From contig NZ_JAMLJI010000002.1 in NCBI RefSeq assembly GCF_023712105.1, forward strand, positions 248,001 to 312,000: 64,000 bases of DNA, in the 5' to 3' direction. Position 1 is the stretch's first letter. Every line of letters begins with the position of its first letter. This document shows, piece by piece, positions 54,910 to 64,000 of this stretch. The notes beneath the pieces were generated by a model. It ran no database searches. It saw only the letters and a program-made list of their open reading frames with translations, and was not told where the DNA came from. The position numbers were made by a program, and so were the translations under genes. Source of the stretch: Larsenimonas suaedae (lineage in GTDB: Bacteria > Pseudomonadota > Gammaproteobacteria > Pseudomonadales > Halomonadaceae).

Positions 54910-57594
54910 ATGCTATTGCACCACTATCGCTTCGTGCCCGACACCGACCTGTTCGACGTGAGCGCCTTCAAGGCCTCACTTGAGACTGGCCGCCCGCTGA
55001 TCCCGCTGTACAAGAACGCATTGAAAGAGATCGGCGAATGCCTGGATCGGCGCTTCATGGCCGGCCACGACATTCGGGACCTGATCTATGGGCGCGCCTG
55101 GTGCCTCGACCAGCTTCTGAAGGTCGCCTGGGAGCGGCTTGACTGGCCAAGCGATGGCATCGCCCTTCTCGCCGTCGGCGGGTATGGCCGCGGCGAACTT
55201 CACCCCGGCTCTGACATCGACTTGCTGCTGCTGCTTGAAGACGACGATGACACGCCGTTTCGCGAGTCGCTGACCGCGTTCATCACGTTTTTATGGGACA
55301 TCGGGCTCGATATCGGGCACAGCGTTCGCTCGCTGAGCGACTGCGAGCGTGAATGCCGCAATGACATCACCGTCATCACCAATTTGCTTGAAAGCCGAAC
55401 GCTTTCCGGCCCCGAACGCCTGCGCGATGCGATGTACGCACGCACAAGCCCCGAGCGCATGTGGCAGAGCGCGTCATTTTTTGAGGCCAAGTGGCAGGAA
55501 CAGATCGCGCGCCATCACAAGTTCAATAACTCCGAGTACCACCTGGAGCCGAACATCAAAAGCTCGCCCGGTGGCCTACGCGACATTCAGATGGTCGGCT
55601 GGGTAGCCAAGCGGCATTTCGACGTGCGCACCTACACCGATGTGATCGGTCAGGGCTTCATGTCCGACACCGACCTGCGCATTCTGAGCCAGGGCCGCGC
55701 CTTTCTGTGGCAGGTGCGCTACGCGCTGCATATGCTGACCGGGCGCGCCGAGGATCGGCTCCTGTTCGACCACCAGCGCGCCGTGGCGGAGTTATTCGGT
55801 TACAGGGACTCGGAAAAGCGGCTTGCCGTCGAGCAGTTCATGCGCCGTTACTACCGCGTGGTAACAACGCTGGTCGAGCTCAACGACATGCTGTTGCAGA
55901 ATTTCGAGGAGCGCATTCTACGTGACTCGGAAACCCCGACCATCACGCCCCTCAATAACCGATTCGAGATTCGAGACGGTTACATCCAGGCGCGCTACCC
56001 CACCGTCTTTCTAAGGCGCCCGGGCGCACTTCTGGAGCTGTTTCTGTTGATGGCCCAGCACCCGCGCATCGATGGCGTACGCGCGGAAACCATTCGACTG
56101 ATTCGCGACCACCGCCACCTGATCGATGACGCCTTTCGGCAGGATGTGCGCCACAAGAGTCTGTTCATGGAGCTCCTGCGCTCCGATGGCAATGTCGCTC
56201 AGCAGCTGGCACGCATGGCCCGCTATGGCATTCTCGGCAAGTACCTGCCCGAGTTCGGCGATGTGATTGGTCTGATGCAGCACGACCTGTTCCACATCTA
56301 TACCGTGGACGCGCACACGCTGCGCCTGCTCGATGGTATTCAGTGCTTCAAGGGCGATAGCGACGAACAATCGCCGCTTGCCTGCACGCTGATGCAGCAG
56401 CTACCCCGCCACGATATTCTCTGGATCGCCGGGCTCTACCACGACATCGCCAAGGGCCGTGGGGGCGACCATTCAACGCTCGGCGCCATCGACGCCCGCG
56501 CCTTCTGCGAACGCCACGGCATCAGCCGCCGCGATACCGAGCTGATCTGCTGGCTGGTCGAGCATCACCTGTTGATGTCAAAAACCGCTCAGAAACGAGA
56601 CATCAGCGACCCCGACGTCATCAGCGAATTCGCCACCGCCATGCACGATGAGCGCCACCTCGATTATCTTTACGTGCTGACCGTGGCCGACATCAGCGCC
56701 ACCAACGCCTCCCTCTGGAACGGTTGGCGTGCCTCCCTCATGCGCCAACTCCATACCGAAGCTCGACGCGCGCTCAGACGCGGACTCGAAAACCCGCTGG
56801 ACCGTCAGGAGTGGGTCAACGAGACCCGTGCCGAGGCGCGGGCGCTACTGACGGGCATGGGCACCCGCGACGAGAGCGTTGACCAGCTGTGGCAAACCCT
56901 TGGCGATGAGTATTTTCTGCAGTACGCCCCCAGCGAAGTCGCCTGGCATACCCAGGGCATTCTGGAGGCCAACTACCAGGTCACCCCGTTAATCCTGATC
57001 AGCGCACCGACCGAGGACATGGCCGACGGCGGCACCAAGGTCTTTATTCATACCCGCTCGGTCAACAACCTGTTCGCGGCAACGGCGGCGGCGATCGAAC
57101 AGCTTGGACTGTCGATCCACGACGCCCGCATCGCGACCTCCAGTAACCTCTGGACGCTGAACACCTTCATCCTGCTCGACGACGACGGCGAACCGATTCG
57201 CGACCCCGAGCGGCTTCGCGCCATTCACCAACAGCTGGTCGATGAACTCGACGACCCGGACGACTACCCCAGGATCGTCGCTCGCCACACACCGCGCCAA
57301 CTCAAGCACTTTCGGGTCCCGACCCGGGTGCGCATCGAGCAGGACGACACCAACGACCGCACCGTGCTTGAATTGATCGCGGCGGACCGCCCGGGCCTTC
57401 TTGCCCGCGTGGGCCGCATTTTCATGGAGTGTGACATCGCCCTGTCCGGCGCCAAGATCGCAACGCTTGGCGAGCGCGTCGAAGACGTGTTCTTCATCAT
57501 GGACCTCGATGGTCAGGCCATTACCGACAGCCGCCGACTCGACGGGCTGAGCCAGCGCCTGTGCGATGTACTCGATGCCGAGGCGGGGGTTTGA
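54910..57594 (+). CDS. glnD: GlnD, bifunctional PII uridylyltransferase/uridylyl-removing enzyme
   Basis: Glutamine sensor that adds UMP to PII proteins when glutamine is low and removes it when high, so controlling GlnE and NtrB. 894 residues: nucleotidyltransferase domain with GGYGRGELHPGSDIDLLLLL (near 85), HD hydrolase domain with LYHDIAKGRGGDHSTLGA (near 520), and two C-terminal ACT domains (about 705-785 and 815-894) that bind glutamine. Follows map by 79 nt. Normal length. Confidence 0.98.
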   Translation: MLLHHYRFVPDTDLFDVSAFKASLETGRPLIPLYKNALKEIGECLDRRFMAGHDIRDLIYGRAWCLDQLLKVAWERLDWPSDGIALLAVGGYGRGELHPGSDIDLLLLLEDDDDTPFRESLTAFITFLWDIGLDIGHSVRSLSDCERECRNDITVITNLLESRTLSGPERLRDAMYARTSPERMWQSASFFEAKWQEQIARHHKFNNSEYHLEPNIKSSPGGLRDIQMVGWVAKRHFDVRTYTDVIGQGFMSDTDLRILSQGRAFLWQVRYALHMLTGRAEDRLLFDHQRAVAELFGYRDSEKRLAVEQFMRRYYRVVTTLVELNDMLLQNFEERILRDSETPTITPLNNRFEIRDGYIQARYPTVFLRRPGALLELFLLMAQHPRIDGVRAETIRLIRDHRHLIDDAFRQDVRHKSLFMELLRSDGNVAQQLARMARYGILGKYLPEFGDVIGLMQHDLFHIYTVDAHTLRLLDGIQCFKGDSDEQSPLACTLMQQLPRHDILWIAGLYHDIAKGRGGDHSTLGAIDARAFCERHGISRRDTELICWLVEHHLLMSKTAQKRDISDPDVISEFATAMHDERHLDYLYVLTVADISATNASLWNGWRASLMRQLHTEARRALRRGLENPLDRQEWVNETRAEARALLTGMGTRDESVDQLWQTLGDEYFLQYAPSEVAWHTQGILEANYQVTPLILISAPTEDMADGGTKVFIHTRSVNNLFAATAAAIEQLGLSIHDARIATSSNLWTLNTFILLDDDGEPIRDPERLRAIHQQLVDELDDPDDYPRIVARHTPRQLKHFRVPTRVRIEQDDTNDRTVLELIAADRPGLLARVGRIFMECDIALSGAKIATLGERVEDVFFIMDLDGQAITDSRRLDGLSQRLCDVLDAEAGV

Positions 57595-57678
57595 GCGCAG
57601 CCCCCGGGCTGCCTATAATCGACCGCCTTGCACATCAGCGCACACACTGCATCCCAGGCCATCATCACGGACCCGACC

Positions 57679-58044
57679 ATGCTCACCCTTATCGGTCTAA
57701 AAAGCTGCGACACCTGCCGCAAGGCACGCCGCCACCTCGATAACGCCGGACTTAAGTACCGCTACATCGATGTAAAGGCCGACGGTCTAGACACCGCCAC
57801 GCTGACTCAATTGATAGAGGCGCTGGGCGTGGACACGCTGATCAATCGCCGCAGCACCACCTGGCGCCAGCTCGACGATACCGAAAAGGCGCGCCTTGCT
57901 GACAACGACACTCAGGCCGCCATCGAGCTCTTGAGCACGCACCCCTCGCTCATGAAACGCCCCGTACTCACCGGGCCGAACGTGGACGCGCGAGCAGGGT
58001 ACCTTGCGGACGACTACGACACGCTTATCGATCACATCCCATAA
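57679..58044 (+). CDS. YffB-type ArsC/Spx-family thioredoxin-fold protein
   Basis: A 121-residue protein of the ArsC/Spx superfamily. It has the CxxC-type SCDTCRKARRHL motif (near residue 10-20) and the RSTTWRQL segment, and ends with the usual helix after KRPVLTGPN. ATG at 57679 matches the family start; longer readings are noise. YffB-dapE adjacency is seen in E. coli, though the physiological role is unknown; it is not likely to be a true arsenate reductase. Confidence 0.85.
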   Translation: MLTLIGLKSCDTCRKARRHLDNAGLKYRYIDVKADGLDTATLTQLIEALGVDTLINRRSTTWRQLDDTEKARLADNDTQAAIELLSTHPSLMKRPVLTGPNVDARAGYLADDYDTLIDHIP

Positions 58045-58086
58045 CAGGCGCCTTCACGCGCTTTTATCACTTCTAGAGGATCAAAC

Positions 58087-59112
58087 ATGCTGAGCTTTGC
58101 ACTAGGCATCGGTACACAAAACACCCAGGGCGACTGGCTGGAAGTCTATTACCCGGCCCCTCAGTTCGAGCCGAGCGCCAAACTGATCGAGGCTGCCCGC
58201 CGCGTACTGACGCTGCCCGAAGGCAATCAGGCCGTAAGCTTTCTACCGGAAGATGCCGGAAAACTGGGCGACGCCTTCAGCGAAGCCGGCTTCACCGAAC
58301 AGGCCGAACTGGCCGAGGCGCTGACACAGAGCCAGCGACCGCTGGTAGCGATGCTCATCGACACCGACGACGCCCCGGCAAGCGTGCCTGAGGTCTACCT
58401 CAAGCTGCATCTGCTGTCACACCGCCTGGTCAAGCCGCACGGCATCAACCTGACCGGCATGTTCGGCCTGCTCAAGAACATCGCCTGGAGCAGCGAAGGC
58501 GCCATCGACATCGACGAGCTCTCCGCTCGTCAGCTCAAGGCGCGCCTGGAAGGCCGCACCCTCTCGGTCGACTGCGTCGACAAGTTCCCGAAAATGACCG
58601 ACTACGTTGTGCCGAAAGGCGTGCGCATCGCCGATACCGCCCGCGTTCGCCTCGGCGCGCACCTGGGTGAAGGCACCACTGTCATGCACGAAGGCTTTTG
58701 CAATTTCAACGCCGGCACCGAAGGTCCGGGTATGGTTGAAGGCCGCATTTCTGCAGGCGTCATGCTCAAGAAAGGCACGGATCTCGGCGGCGGCGCCTCG
58801 ACCATGGGCACGCTGTCCGGCGGTGGCAACATCGTCATCGGTACCGGCGAAAATTGCCTGATCGGCGCCAATGCCGGCATCGGCATTCCGCTGGGCGATC
58901 GCTGCACCGTCGAGGCCGGGCTCTACATCACCGCAGGTGCCAAGGTCGCGGTACTGGATGAAAACGGTGAGGTGGCTGAAACCGTCGCAGCGCGCCAGCT
59001 TGCCGGCCAGAGCGACCTGCTGTTCCTGCGCAACTCGACCACTGGGCGACTTGAATGCCGCACCAACAAGAGTGCCATCGCCCTGAACGATGCCCTGCAC
59101 GCTCACAACTGA
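58087..59112 (+). CDS. dapD: DapD, tetrahydrodipicolinate N-succinyltransferase
   Basis: Succinylates tetrahydrodipicolinate in lysine and diaminopimelate synthesis. 341 residues, the longer pseudomonad-type form rather than the 274-residue E. coli form. The C-terminal half is a hexapeptide-repeat helix (TARVRLGAHLGEGTTVMHEGFCNFNAGTEG; GGASTMGTLSGGGN). An AGAGGA site precedes the ATG. dapE follows after 48 nt that contain a GC-rich hairpin. Confidence 0.95.
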   Translation: MLSFALGIGTQNTQGDWLEVYYPAPQFEPSAKLIEAARRVLTLPEGNQAVSFLPEDAGKLGDAFSEAGFTEQAELAEALTQSQRPLVAMLIDTDDAPASVPEVYLKLHLLSHRLVKPHGINLTGMFGLLKNIAWSSEGAIDIDELSARQLKARLEGRTLSVDCVDKFPKMTDYVVPKGVRIADTARVRLGAHLGEGTTVMHEGFCNFNAGTEGPGMVEGRISAGVMLKKGTDLGGGASTMGTLSGGGNIVIGTGENCLIGANAGIGIPLGDRCTVEAGLYITAGAKVAVLDENGEVAETVAARQLAGQSDLLFLRNSTTGRLECRTNKSAIALNDALHAHN

Positions 59113-59124
59113 TACTTGATCGGT

Positions 59125-59143
59125 GGCCGGCCCTGCGCCGGCC
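59125..59143 (+). other. Hairpin between dapD and dapE
   Basis: GGCCGGC, loop CCTGC, GCCGGCC. No T-tract, so not a terminator; more likely an RNA processing or stability element within the dap operon. Confidence 0.55.
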
Positions 59144-59160
59144 ATGTTTACGGATATACC

Positions 59161-60303
59161 ATGCCCGATACCCTTTCCGACACGCTGACGCTTGCCTGCG
59201 ACCTGCTGGCTCGACCGTCGGTGACCCCCGATGACGCAGGCTGCCAGGCCCTGATTGCCGAACGCCTTGCAGCGCTCGGATTCACGATCGAGCCCATGGA
59301 TGCCCACGGCGTCACCAACATGTGGGCCACCCGCGGGGAAGGCCCCACGCTCGTGCTTGCCGGCCACACCGATGTGGTCCCGACCGGCCCCGAAGCCCAA
59401 TGGCAGCAACCGCCCTTTTCACCGTCCATCGACGATCAGGGCTACCTGCGCGCCCGCGGCGCGGCCGACATGAAAGGAAGCCTGGCCGCGATGGTCACGG
59501 CGGTCGAGCGCTTCATCGACCAACAGCCGGACCACCCGGGCCGACTGGCCTTTTTGCTGACAAGCGACGAGGAAGGGCCGGCAATACATGGAACCCGCGC
59601 CGTGGTCGAGACGTTGCGCGCGCGCGGAGAAGCCCCCGAGTACTGCATCGTCGGCGAACCCTCCTCGACCGAGCGGGTCGGCGACGTCGTCAAGAACGGC
59701 CGCCGTGGCTCGCTCGGCGCTGTGCTTACGGTCAAGGGCATTCAGGGCCACGTGGCCTACCCGCATCTGGCGCGAAATCCCATTCATCAGGCCGCGCCGG
59801 CGCTCGATGCGCTCGCACGCGCACACTGGGACGAAGGCAATGCGTTTTTCCCGGCCACCAGCTTTCAGATCTCGAACATCAACGCCGGCACCGGTGCGAC
59901 CAACGTGGTTCCTGGAACACTCGAGGTCGTGTTCAACTTCCGTTTCTCGACCGAGGTTACCGCCGAGCTCTTAAAGCGCCGCACCGAGGCGATTCTCGAT
60001 GAGCACGGGCTTGAGTACGACATCGAATGGACGCTGTTCGGCGAGCCGTTTCTGACGCCCGAAAGTGCCCTGCTGACCAGCGTGACCGACGGCATCACCG
60101 ACGCGACCGGCACACCGCCACAGCTATCCACCAGCGGCGGCACCTCCGATGGTCGCTTCATCGCCACGCTCGGCACGCACGTCATCGAGCTCGGCCCCTG
60201 CAACGCGACGATTCATCAGGTCGATGAGCGCATCCGCGCACGCGATCTTGATGTCTTGAGTGACTGCTACCTGGCGATTTTCAAACGACTTCTAGGATCA
60301 TGA
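59161..60303 (+). CDS. dapE: DapE, succinyl-diaminopimelate desuccinylase
   Basis: Zinc aminoacylase-family enzyme that yields LL-diaminopimelate for peptidoglycan and lysine. ATG at 59161 gives 380 residues starting [16 protein letters not shown]. Metal and catalytic residues: [11 protein letters not shown] (near 70), [12 protein letters not shown] (near 102), LTSDEEGPA (catalytic Glu, near 137), and the C-terminal [14 protein letters not shown]. Overlaps the next gene by 4 nt. Confidence 0.97.
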   Translation: MPDTLSDTLTLACDLLARPSVTPDDAGCQALIAERLAALGFTIEPMDAHGVTNMWATRGEGPTLVLAGHTDVVPTGPEAQWQQPPFSPSIDDQGYLRARGAADMKGSLAAMVTAVERFIDQQPDHPGRLAFLLTSDEEGPAIHGTRAVVETLRARGEAPEYCIVGEPSSTERVGDVVKNGRRGSLGAVLTVKGIQGHVAYPHLARNPIHQAAPALDALARAHWDEGNAFFPATSFQISNINAGTGATNVVPGTLEVVFNFRFSTEVTAELLKRRTEAILDEHGLEYDIEWTLFGEPFLTPESALLTSVTDGITDATGTPPQLSTSGGTSDGRFIATLGTHVIELGPCNATIHQVDERIRARDLDVLSDCYLAIFKRLLGS

Positions 60304-60695
60304 GCATGGAGCGGTTTCCCGATATCGAGATCTACCTCGCCCCGATCGACAAGGACGCCATCCTTGCCTGGCTGAACGAGACCTTCTCGCAGACGCGCGA
60401 CTGGCAGCCAAGCGGCAAGGGCAAATGGCGCACCCTGTTCACGATGGCCGAAGGCGAACTGCCGGTGCTGTTGATCGAAAATGCGGCGGACCGTTTCTCG
60501 AGCCTCTGGCTCGATTCGAGCGCTACTCCCTGGCCGCGGGATGTGGACTGCGCCCGGGCGGCACAGGCCGCGCTCGGCGTCGAGGTGCGCTGCTCACTCG
60601 GCGGCTGGCAGCCAGGCGACGAGCCGGACCGGTTCTATCGCGTCAAGGCGGGAGGCGAAGAGGAAGTATTTCACTGGCCCGATTCAGGCCTTTGA
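60300..60695 (+). CDS. Conserved small protein after dapE (function unknown)
   Basis: A 131-residue soluble acidic protein rich in Trp (8 residues, e.g. [29 protein letters not shown]). It is translationally coupled to dapE by a 4-nt overlap; an ATG at 60306 has better spacing from AGGA. I do not recognise a domain. Frame, coupling and base composition say it is real; a similar short gene after dapE occurs in pseudomonads as far as I recall. No function is proposed. Confidence 0.75.
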   Translation: MSMERFPDIEIYLAPIDKDAILAWLNETFSQTRDWQPSGKGKWRTLFTMAEGELPVLLIENAADRFSSLWLDSSATPWPRDVDCARAAQAALGVEVRCSLGGWQPGDEPDRFYRVKAGGEEEVFHWPDSGL

Positions 60696-60744
60696 GGCAA
60701 GCGCTTTTGGTGTTCAGGCGCTGATATGGCTGGCGTCGATTCAA

Positions 60745-60768
60745 GAAAGGCGCCGTTCGGCGCCTTTC
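60745..60768. terminator. Bidirectional terminator between the dapE operon and the cold-shock gene
   Basis: AAAGGCGCC / GGCGCCTTT with loop GTTC, 50 nt after the plus-strand stop and 8 nt from the minus-strand stop. The T-tracts are short (three T) on both sides. Confidence 0.65.
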
Positions 60769-60775
60769 ACATCGA

Positions 60776-61234
60776 TCAGGTGATCACGGTCACATCTTCG
60801 GCCTGCAGACCGCGATCGTTTCGAACCGCGTAATATTTGACCCGCTGCCCTTCGGCAAGCGTTCGGTTGCCCTTGCCCCTCAATGCCCTGAAATGAACAA
60901 AGACGTCTTCATCACCGCCGACATCGCGCGTGATGAACCCGTACCCCTTGTTGACGTTGAACCATTTGACGATACCACTTTCCCGGTCATCGTCATCGGC
61001 CTCGATAGCTGTCGACGTCACGGACTGCGGGGCAGAACGAGACATGCTGGCGGTGGCAATGATCAGTACAATAAACCCTGCAATCGCGGTCGCCAGATAG
61101 GCAGGCGCGCTCATGAGTTCACCCGCAGGCGATGCGCTGCCGAACAGCATCAGCAGGCCAAGAATCAGAAACGGCAAGAGCAGCGCCAGTACGGCACTGA
61201 TCAAGCTGCAGCGCAAAAAAGATTGTCGATTCAT
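60776..61234 (-). CDS. Membrane-anchored cold-shock-domain protein
   Basis: About 152 residues from ATG 61234 (an ATG at 61279 would add 15; neither has a strong ribosome site). Two predicted membrane helices (about residues 11-33 and 43-65) are followed by an acidic linker and a full cold-shock domain with RNP1 KGYGFITRD and RNP2 VFVHFRAL, plus the usual GIVKWFN start. CspA proteins are normally soluble and about 70 residues, so this fusion suggests RNA binding at the inner membrane. Role unknown. Confidence 0.82.
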   Translation of the reverse strand: MNRQSFLRCSLISAVLALLLPFLILGLLMLFGSASPAGELMSAPAYLATAIAGFIVLIIATASMSRSAPQSVTSTAIEADDDDRESGIVKWFNVNKGYGFITRDVGGDEDVFVHFRALRGKGNRTLAEGQRVKYYAVRNDRGLQAEDVTVIT

Positions 61235-61308
61235 ATACTTGAATATCTCTACATTTATTGGAATTACGTCATGACTCACTCATCACTTCACCGGAAATCC
61301 TCTACTTC

Positions 61309-61584
61309 ATGAGCACTTCAGGCGACTCAACAAAGTGTAACATGCCGATTGACAGCTCGCTCGGTGAGGTGGTAGACCGCTTAACCGAAGTTGAAAGCAG
61401 ACTGGCCCACCAGGAAGATTGGCTCGAACTGCTTGATCGCACCCTGGTCGACCAACAGCGCCATATCGAGCGACTCGAGCGGCAGCTCTTGATCCTGAAT
61501 CAGCGCGTTGAAAACACCCGCACTTCTCAGGACGACGACGCGCCCTCATGGCGTCCGGAAGATGACGTACCGCCGCATTACTGA
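61309..61584 (+). CDS. slyX: SlyX-family protein
   Basis: A 91-residue coiled-coil protein of the SlyX family, function unknown. The core LTEVESRLAHQEDWLELLDRTLVDQ and the terminal PPHY are diagnostic. ATG at 61309 or at 61342 could be the start; the second gives a length closer to the usual 72-80 residues. The stop codon lies inside a 17-bp triplicated repeat. Confidence 0.88.
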   Translation: MSTSGDSTKCNMPIDSSLGEVVDRLTEVESRLAHQEDWLELLDRTLVDQQRHIERLERQLLILNQRVENTRTSQDDDAPSWRPEDDVPPHY

Positions 61585-61626
61585 GGCCATCCCATTACTT
61601 AGGCCATCCCATTACTGAGGCCGTCG
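61576..61626. repeat. 17-bp repeat, three copies, across the slyX stop
   Basis: Copies at 61576-61592, 61593-61609 and 61610-61626; copies 1 and 2 differ at one base, copy 3 differs from copy 1 at two bases at the end. The unit CATTACTGAGGCCATCC includes the last two codons (His-Tyr) and stop of slyX, so the protein end is unaffected by copy number. Confidence 0.92.
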
Positions 61627-61668
61627 CGCCCAAACCACATTCGTTCTTTATCATGAACGACGCCAAGA

Positions 61669-61692
61669 AAAAAGGAGCCGAAGCTCCTTTTT
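61669..61692 (-). terminator. Terminator after trxB
   Basis: Minus-strand AAAAAGGAGC, TTCG tetraloop, GCTCCTTTTT followed by T and C. It starts 25 nt after the trxB stop. Strong intrinsic terminator. Confidence 0.92.
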
Positions 61693-61716
61693 GGTACTGA
61701 CCGACACCCGTCCCGC

Positions 61717-62739
<1,023 letters not shown>

Positions 62740-62752
62740 TCATGTCATAACA

Positions 62753-62790
62753 AAATGGCCTGAAAGCGCTTTCGCACCATCAGGCCATTT
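62753..62790 (-). terminator. Terminator after the peroxiredoxin gene
   Basis: 11-bp stem AAATGGCCTGA / TCAGGCCATTT with a 16-nt loop, 63 nt after the stop. The downstream tract on the minus strand is ATTTTGTTAT, so efficiency is uncertain. Confidence 0.65.
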
Positions 62791-62852
62791 GCCCGCATTA
62801 CGCGGTATATGGTTACGATGGCGGCCACCTTCAAGGTGTCCGCCGACGCCCC

Positions 62853-63455
62853 TTACAGGTTGGACGAGTTCATGGACAGGTACTTGGCCACGCCTTCGGC
62901 GGTGTCCTTCATACCTTCCTTACCCTCTTCCCAGCCTGCCGGGCAGACTTCGCCATGGTTCTCGTGATACTGAAGCGCTTGAACCATGCGGATCATTTCG
63001 TCGACGTTACGACCCAGCGGCAGGTTGTTGACGACCTGATGCTGGACAACGCCGTTCTTGTCAATCAGGAACGAGGCGCGAAGTGCAACGCCTTCTTCCG
63101 GATGCTCGATGCCATAAGCCTGGGCAATTTCGTGCTTCACGTCCGCGACCATCGGGAACTCGACGTTGCCGATGCCGCCGGCGTCACGAGAGGTCTTACG
63201 CCATGCGTGGTGAGTGAACTGAGAATCGATGGACACACCGATCACCTCGACACCGAGTTCCTTGAACTTGGCCAGGCGGTTGTCGTGGGCGATGATTTCC
63301 GACGGGCATACGAAGGTGAAGTCCAGCGGCCAGAAAAAGACCACACGGTATTTGCCGTCGCTTTCAGACAGCTTGTAACTGTCGACGATGCTGCCATCGC
63401 CGAGAACCGCCGGTGCGTCAAATTCGGGAGCCTGACGGCCTACAAGTACGCTCAT
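62853..63455 (-). CDS. 2-Cys peroxiredoxin (AhpC/Prx1 family)
   Basis: Reduces hydrogen peroxide and organic peroxides. ATG at 63455 gives 200 residues starting MSVLVGRQAPEFDAPAV. The peroxidatic Cys is in DFTFVCPSE (near residue 51) and the resolving Cys in GEVCPAGW (near 172), so it is a typical 2-Cys enzyme, here most likely reduced by thioredoxin given trxB next door. No ahpF is nearby. An OxyR-like site and a sigma-70 promoter lie upstream. Confidence 0.95.
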   Translation of the reverse strand: MSVLVGRQAPEFDAPAVLGDGSIVDSYKLSESDGKYRVVFFWPLDFTFVCPSEIIAHDNRLAKFKELGVEVIGVSIDSQFTHHAWRKTSRDAGGIGNVEFPMVADVKHEIAQAYGIEHPEEGVALRASFLIDKNGVVQHQVVNNLPLGRNVDEMIRMVQALQYHENHGEVCPAGWEEGKEGMKDTAEGVAKYLSMNSSNL

Positions 63456-63508
63456 TAACCTTTCCTTTTGCAATCTTGAATTAACTATCGGATTTAAAGA
63501 CTGGCTCA

Positions 63509-63537
63509 ATCGTATTAAACCGGAAGCAGTTTGCCAA
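63509..63537 (-). promoter_or_regulatory. Sigma-70 promoter for the peroxiredoxin gene
   Basis: On the minus strand TTGGCA (63537-63532), 17-nt spacer, TACGAT (63514-63509); 5/6 and 4/6 matches with ideal spacing. It lies 54 nt upstream of the start codon. Confidence 0.7.
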
Positions 63538-63548
63538 TTCGATTAGGG

Positions 63549-63585
63549 CAATAGCCAAAATAGCCGTGATCTATAGGATTGATAG
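63549..63585. promoter_or_regulatory. OxyR-like operator
   Basis: ATAG (63560-63563), CTAT (63571-63574) and ATAG (63582-63585) are each spaced by exactly 7 nt, as in the OxyR consensus ATAG-N7-CTAT-N7-ATAG-N7-CTAT. CAAT at 63549-63552 continues the register with one mismatch. The site is 11 nt upstream of the -35 of the peroxiredoxin promoter, a typical activator position. Confidence 0.65.
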
Positions 63586-63607
63586 TACGACAAACGACCT
63601 ACCCCAG

Positions 63608-63820
63608 CTACCAATCGCTGGCATCGTCCCGATGCACCGTGACCGACAGCACCGTGTCATCGAGCGCGTCGACCTCGATGGCAACCTGCATCGGGCTACA
63701 ACAGCGCTGGCAGTCCTCGACGGTTGAAATCGAGCCCTGGCTTGCGTCGATCAAGAGTGTGCACATCGTGCCGCAATACGGGCATTGAACATCACGCGGT
63801 TCAAGCAGCTCTTCGTTCAT
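63608..63820 (-). CDS. CPXCG-motif cysteine-rich zinc-ribbon protein
   Basis: A 70-residue protein with CPYCG at 13-17 and CQRCC at 37-41, the two knuckles of the CPXCG family, and a beta-rich C-terminus. It probably binds one zinc ion. The gene lies upstream of the peroxiredoxin gene on the same strand with the OxyR-like site between them, but no role in redox stress has been shown for the family. No function is proposed. Confidence 0.85.
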   Translation of the reverse strand: MNEELLEPRDVQCPYCGTMCTLLIDASQGSISTVEDCQRCCSPMQVAIEVDALDDTVLSVTVHRDDASDW

Positions 63821-64000
63821 GGTATCGCCCTCATTCGACCAGACACTTGAGCGCCCGGCGGGATCAATTTTCTGGCGTATTCATAAAGTGAAGTGTAGTG
63901 AGCGATGCGCATTTTCCCCGCCCTGATTTCACCTTTCCTGTTAAAGCTTCTCGCGCTAATGCGCCCTTCACGATATCTGCATGAGCTGGCACCATGATTG
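63821..64000. other. Right-edge non-coding stretch
   Basis: No convincing reading frame, RNA gene or terminator in these 180 nt; probably the promoter region of the CPXCG gene and of a gene beyond the window. Confidence 0.5.

Overview
The window is a gene-dense stretch of chromosome from a gammaproteobacterium, most likely a member of the Halomonadaceae (Halomonas, Kushneria or Chromohalobacter type). This rests on a high GC content judged by eye, on protein sequences that read like Halomonas and Pseudomonas homologues, on a tandem pair of DUF481 (salt-induced outer-membrane, YdiY-like) proteins, and on a gene order that largely follows the pseudomonad chromosome. The genus is an inference. 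I see no rRNA, tRNA, CRISPR array, insertion sequence or prophage. Almost everything is core genome, and the interest lies mostly in the regulatory DNA.

Layout. Positions 1-3317 (minus) hold the type IV pilus operon pilMNOPQ, with pilQ cut by the window edge. It is divergent from mrcA (PBP1A), which is followed by two DUF481 genes. maeB and rpmE (minus) come next, then a plus-strand run of priA, argS, ftsN-like, hslVU, a DUF971 gene, the ubiquinone genes ubiE-ubiJ-ubiB, hisE and tatABC. hisI, often found just before hisE, is not there. elbB (minus) and ppk1 (plus) follow.

From 25.2 to 31.3 kb the minus strand carries a DAHP synthase gene (aroF/G/H type) with a long, structured leader, then fre-like, ubiD, rho and trxA. 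ppx (plus) is divergent from trxA and overlaps tilS tail to tail.

From 53.7 down to 34.4 kb the minus strand carries the classic translation and envelope block: rpsB-tsf-pyrH-frr-uppS-cdsA-dxr-rseP-bamA-skp-lpxD-fabZ-lpxA-lpxB-rnhB-dnaE-accA, then tilS. It joins protein synthesis, isoprenoid and CDP-diacylglycerol supply, outer-membrane protein assembly, lipid A synthesis and fatty-acid initiation. Divergent from rpsB run map, glnD, a YffB/ArsC-like gene, dapD, dapE and a small conserved gene. The right end has a membrane-anchored cold-shock-domain protein, slyX, trxB, a 2-Cys peroxiredoxin with an OxyR-like site, and a CPXCG zinc-ribbon protein.

The most striking signal is upstream of the DAHP synthase gene. 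A short reading frame ends with Tyr-Trp-Tyr-Trp-Phe. It is followed by four segments that can pair in mutually exclusive ways (1:2, 2:3, 3:4) and by an intrinsic terminator whose apex is segment 4. This is the architecture of a ribosome-mediated transcription attenuator that could sense all three aromatic amino acids. A second, aromatic-containing 32-codon frame lies between that terminator and the enzyme gene and ends 12 nt before its start. Further upstream are a 42-codon hydrophobic frame and an unexplained plus-strand terminator.
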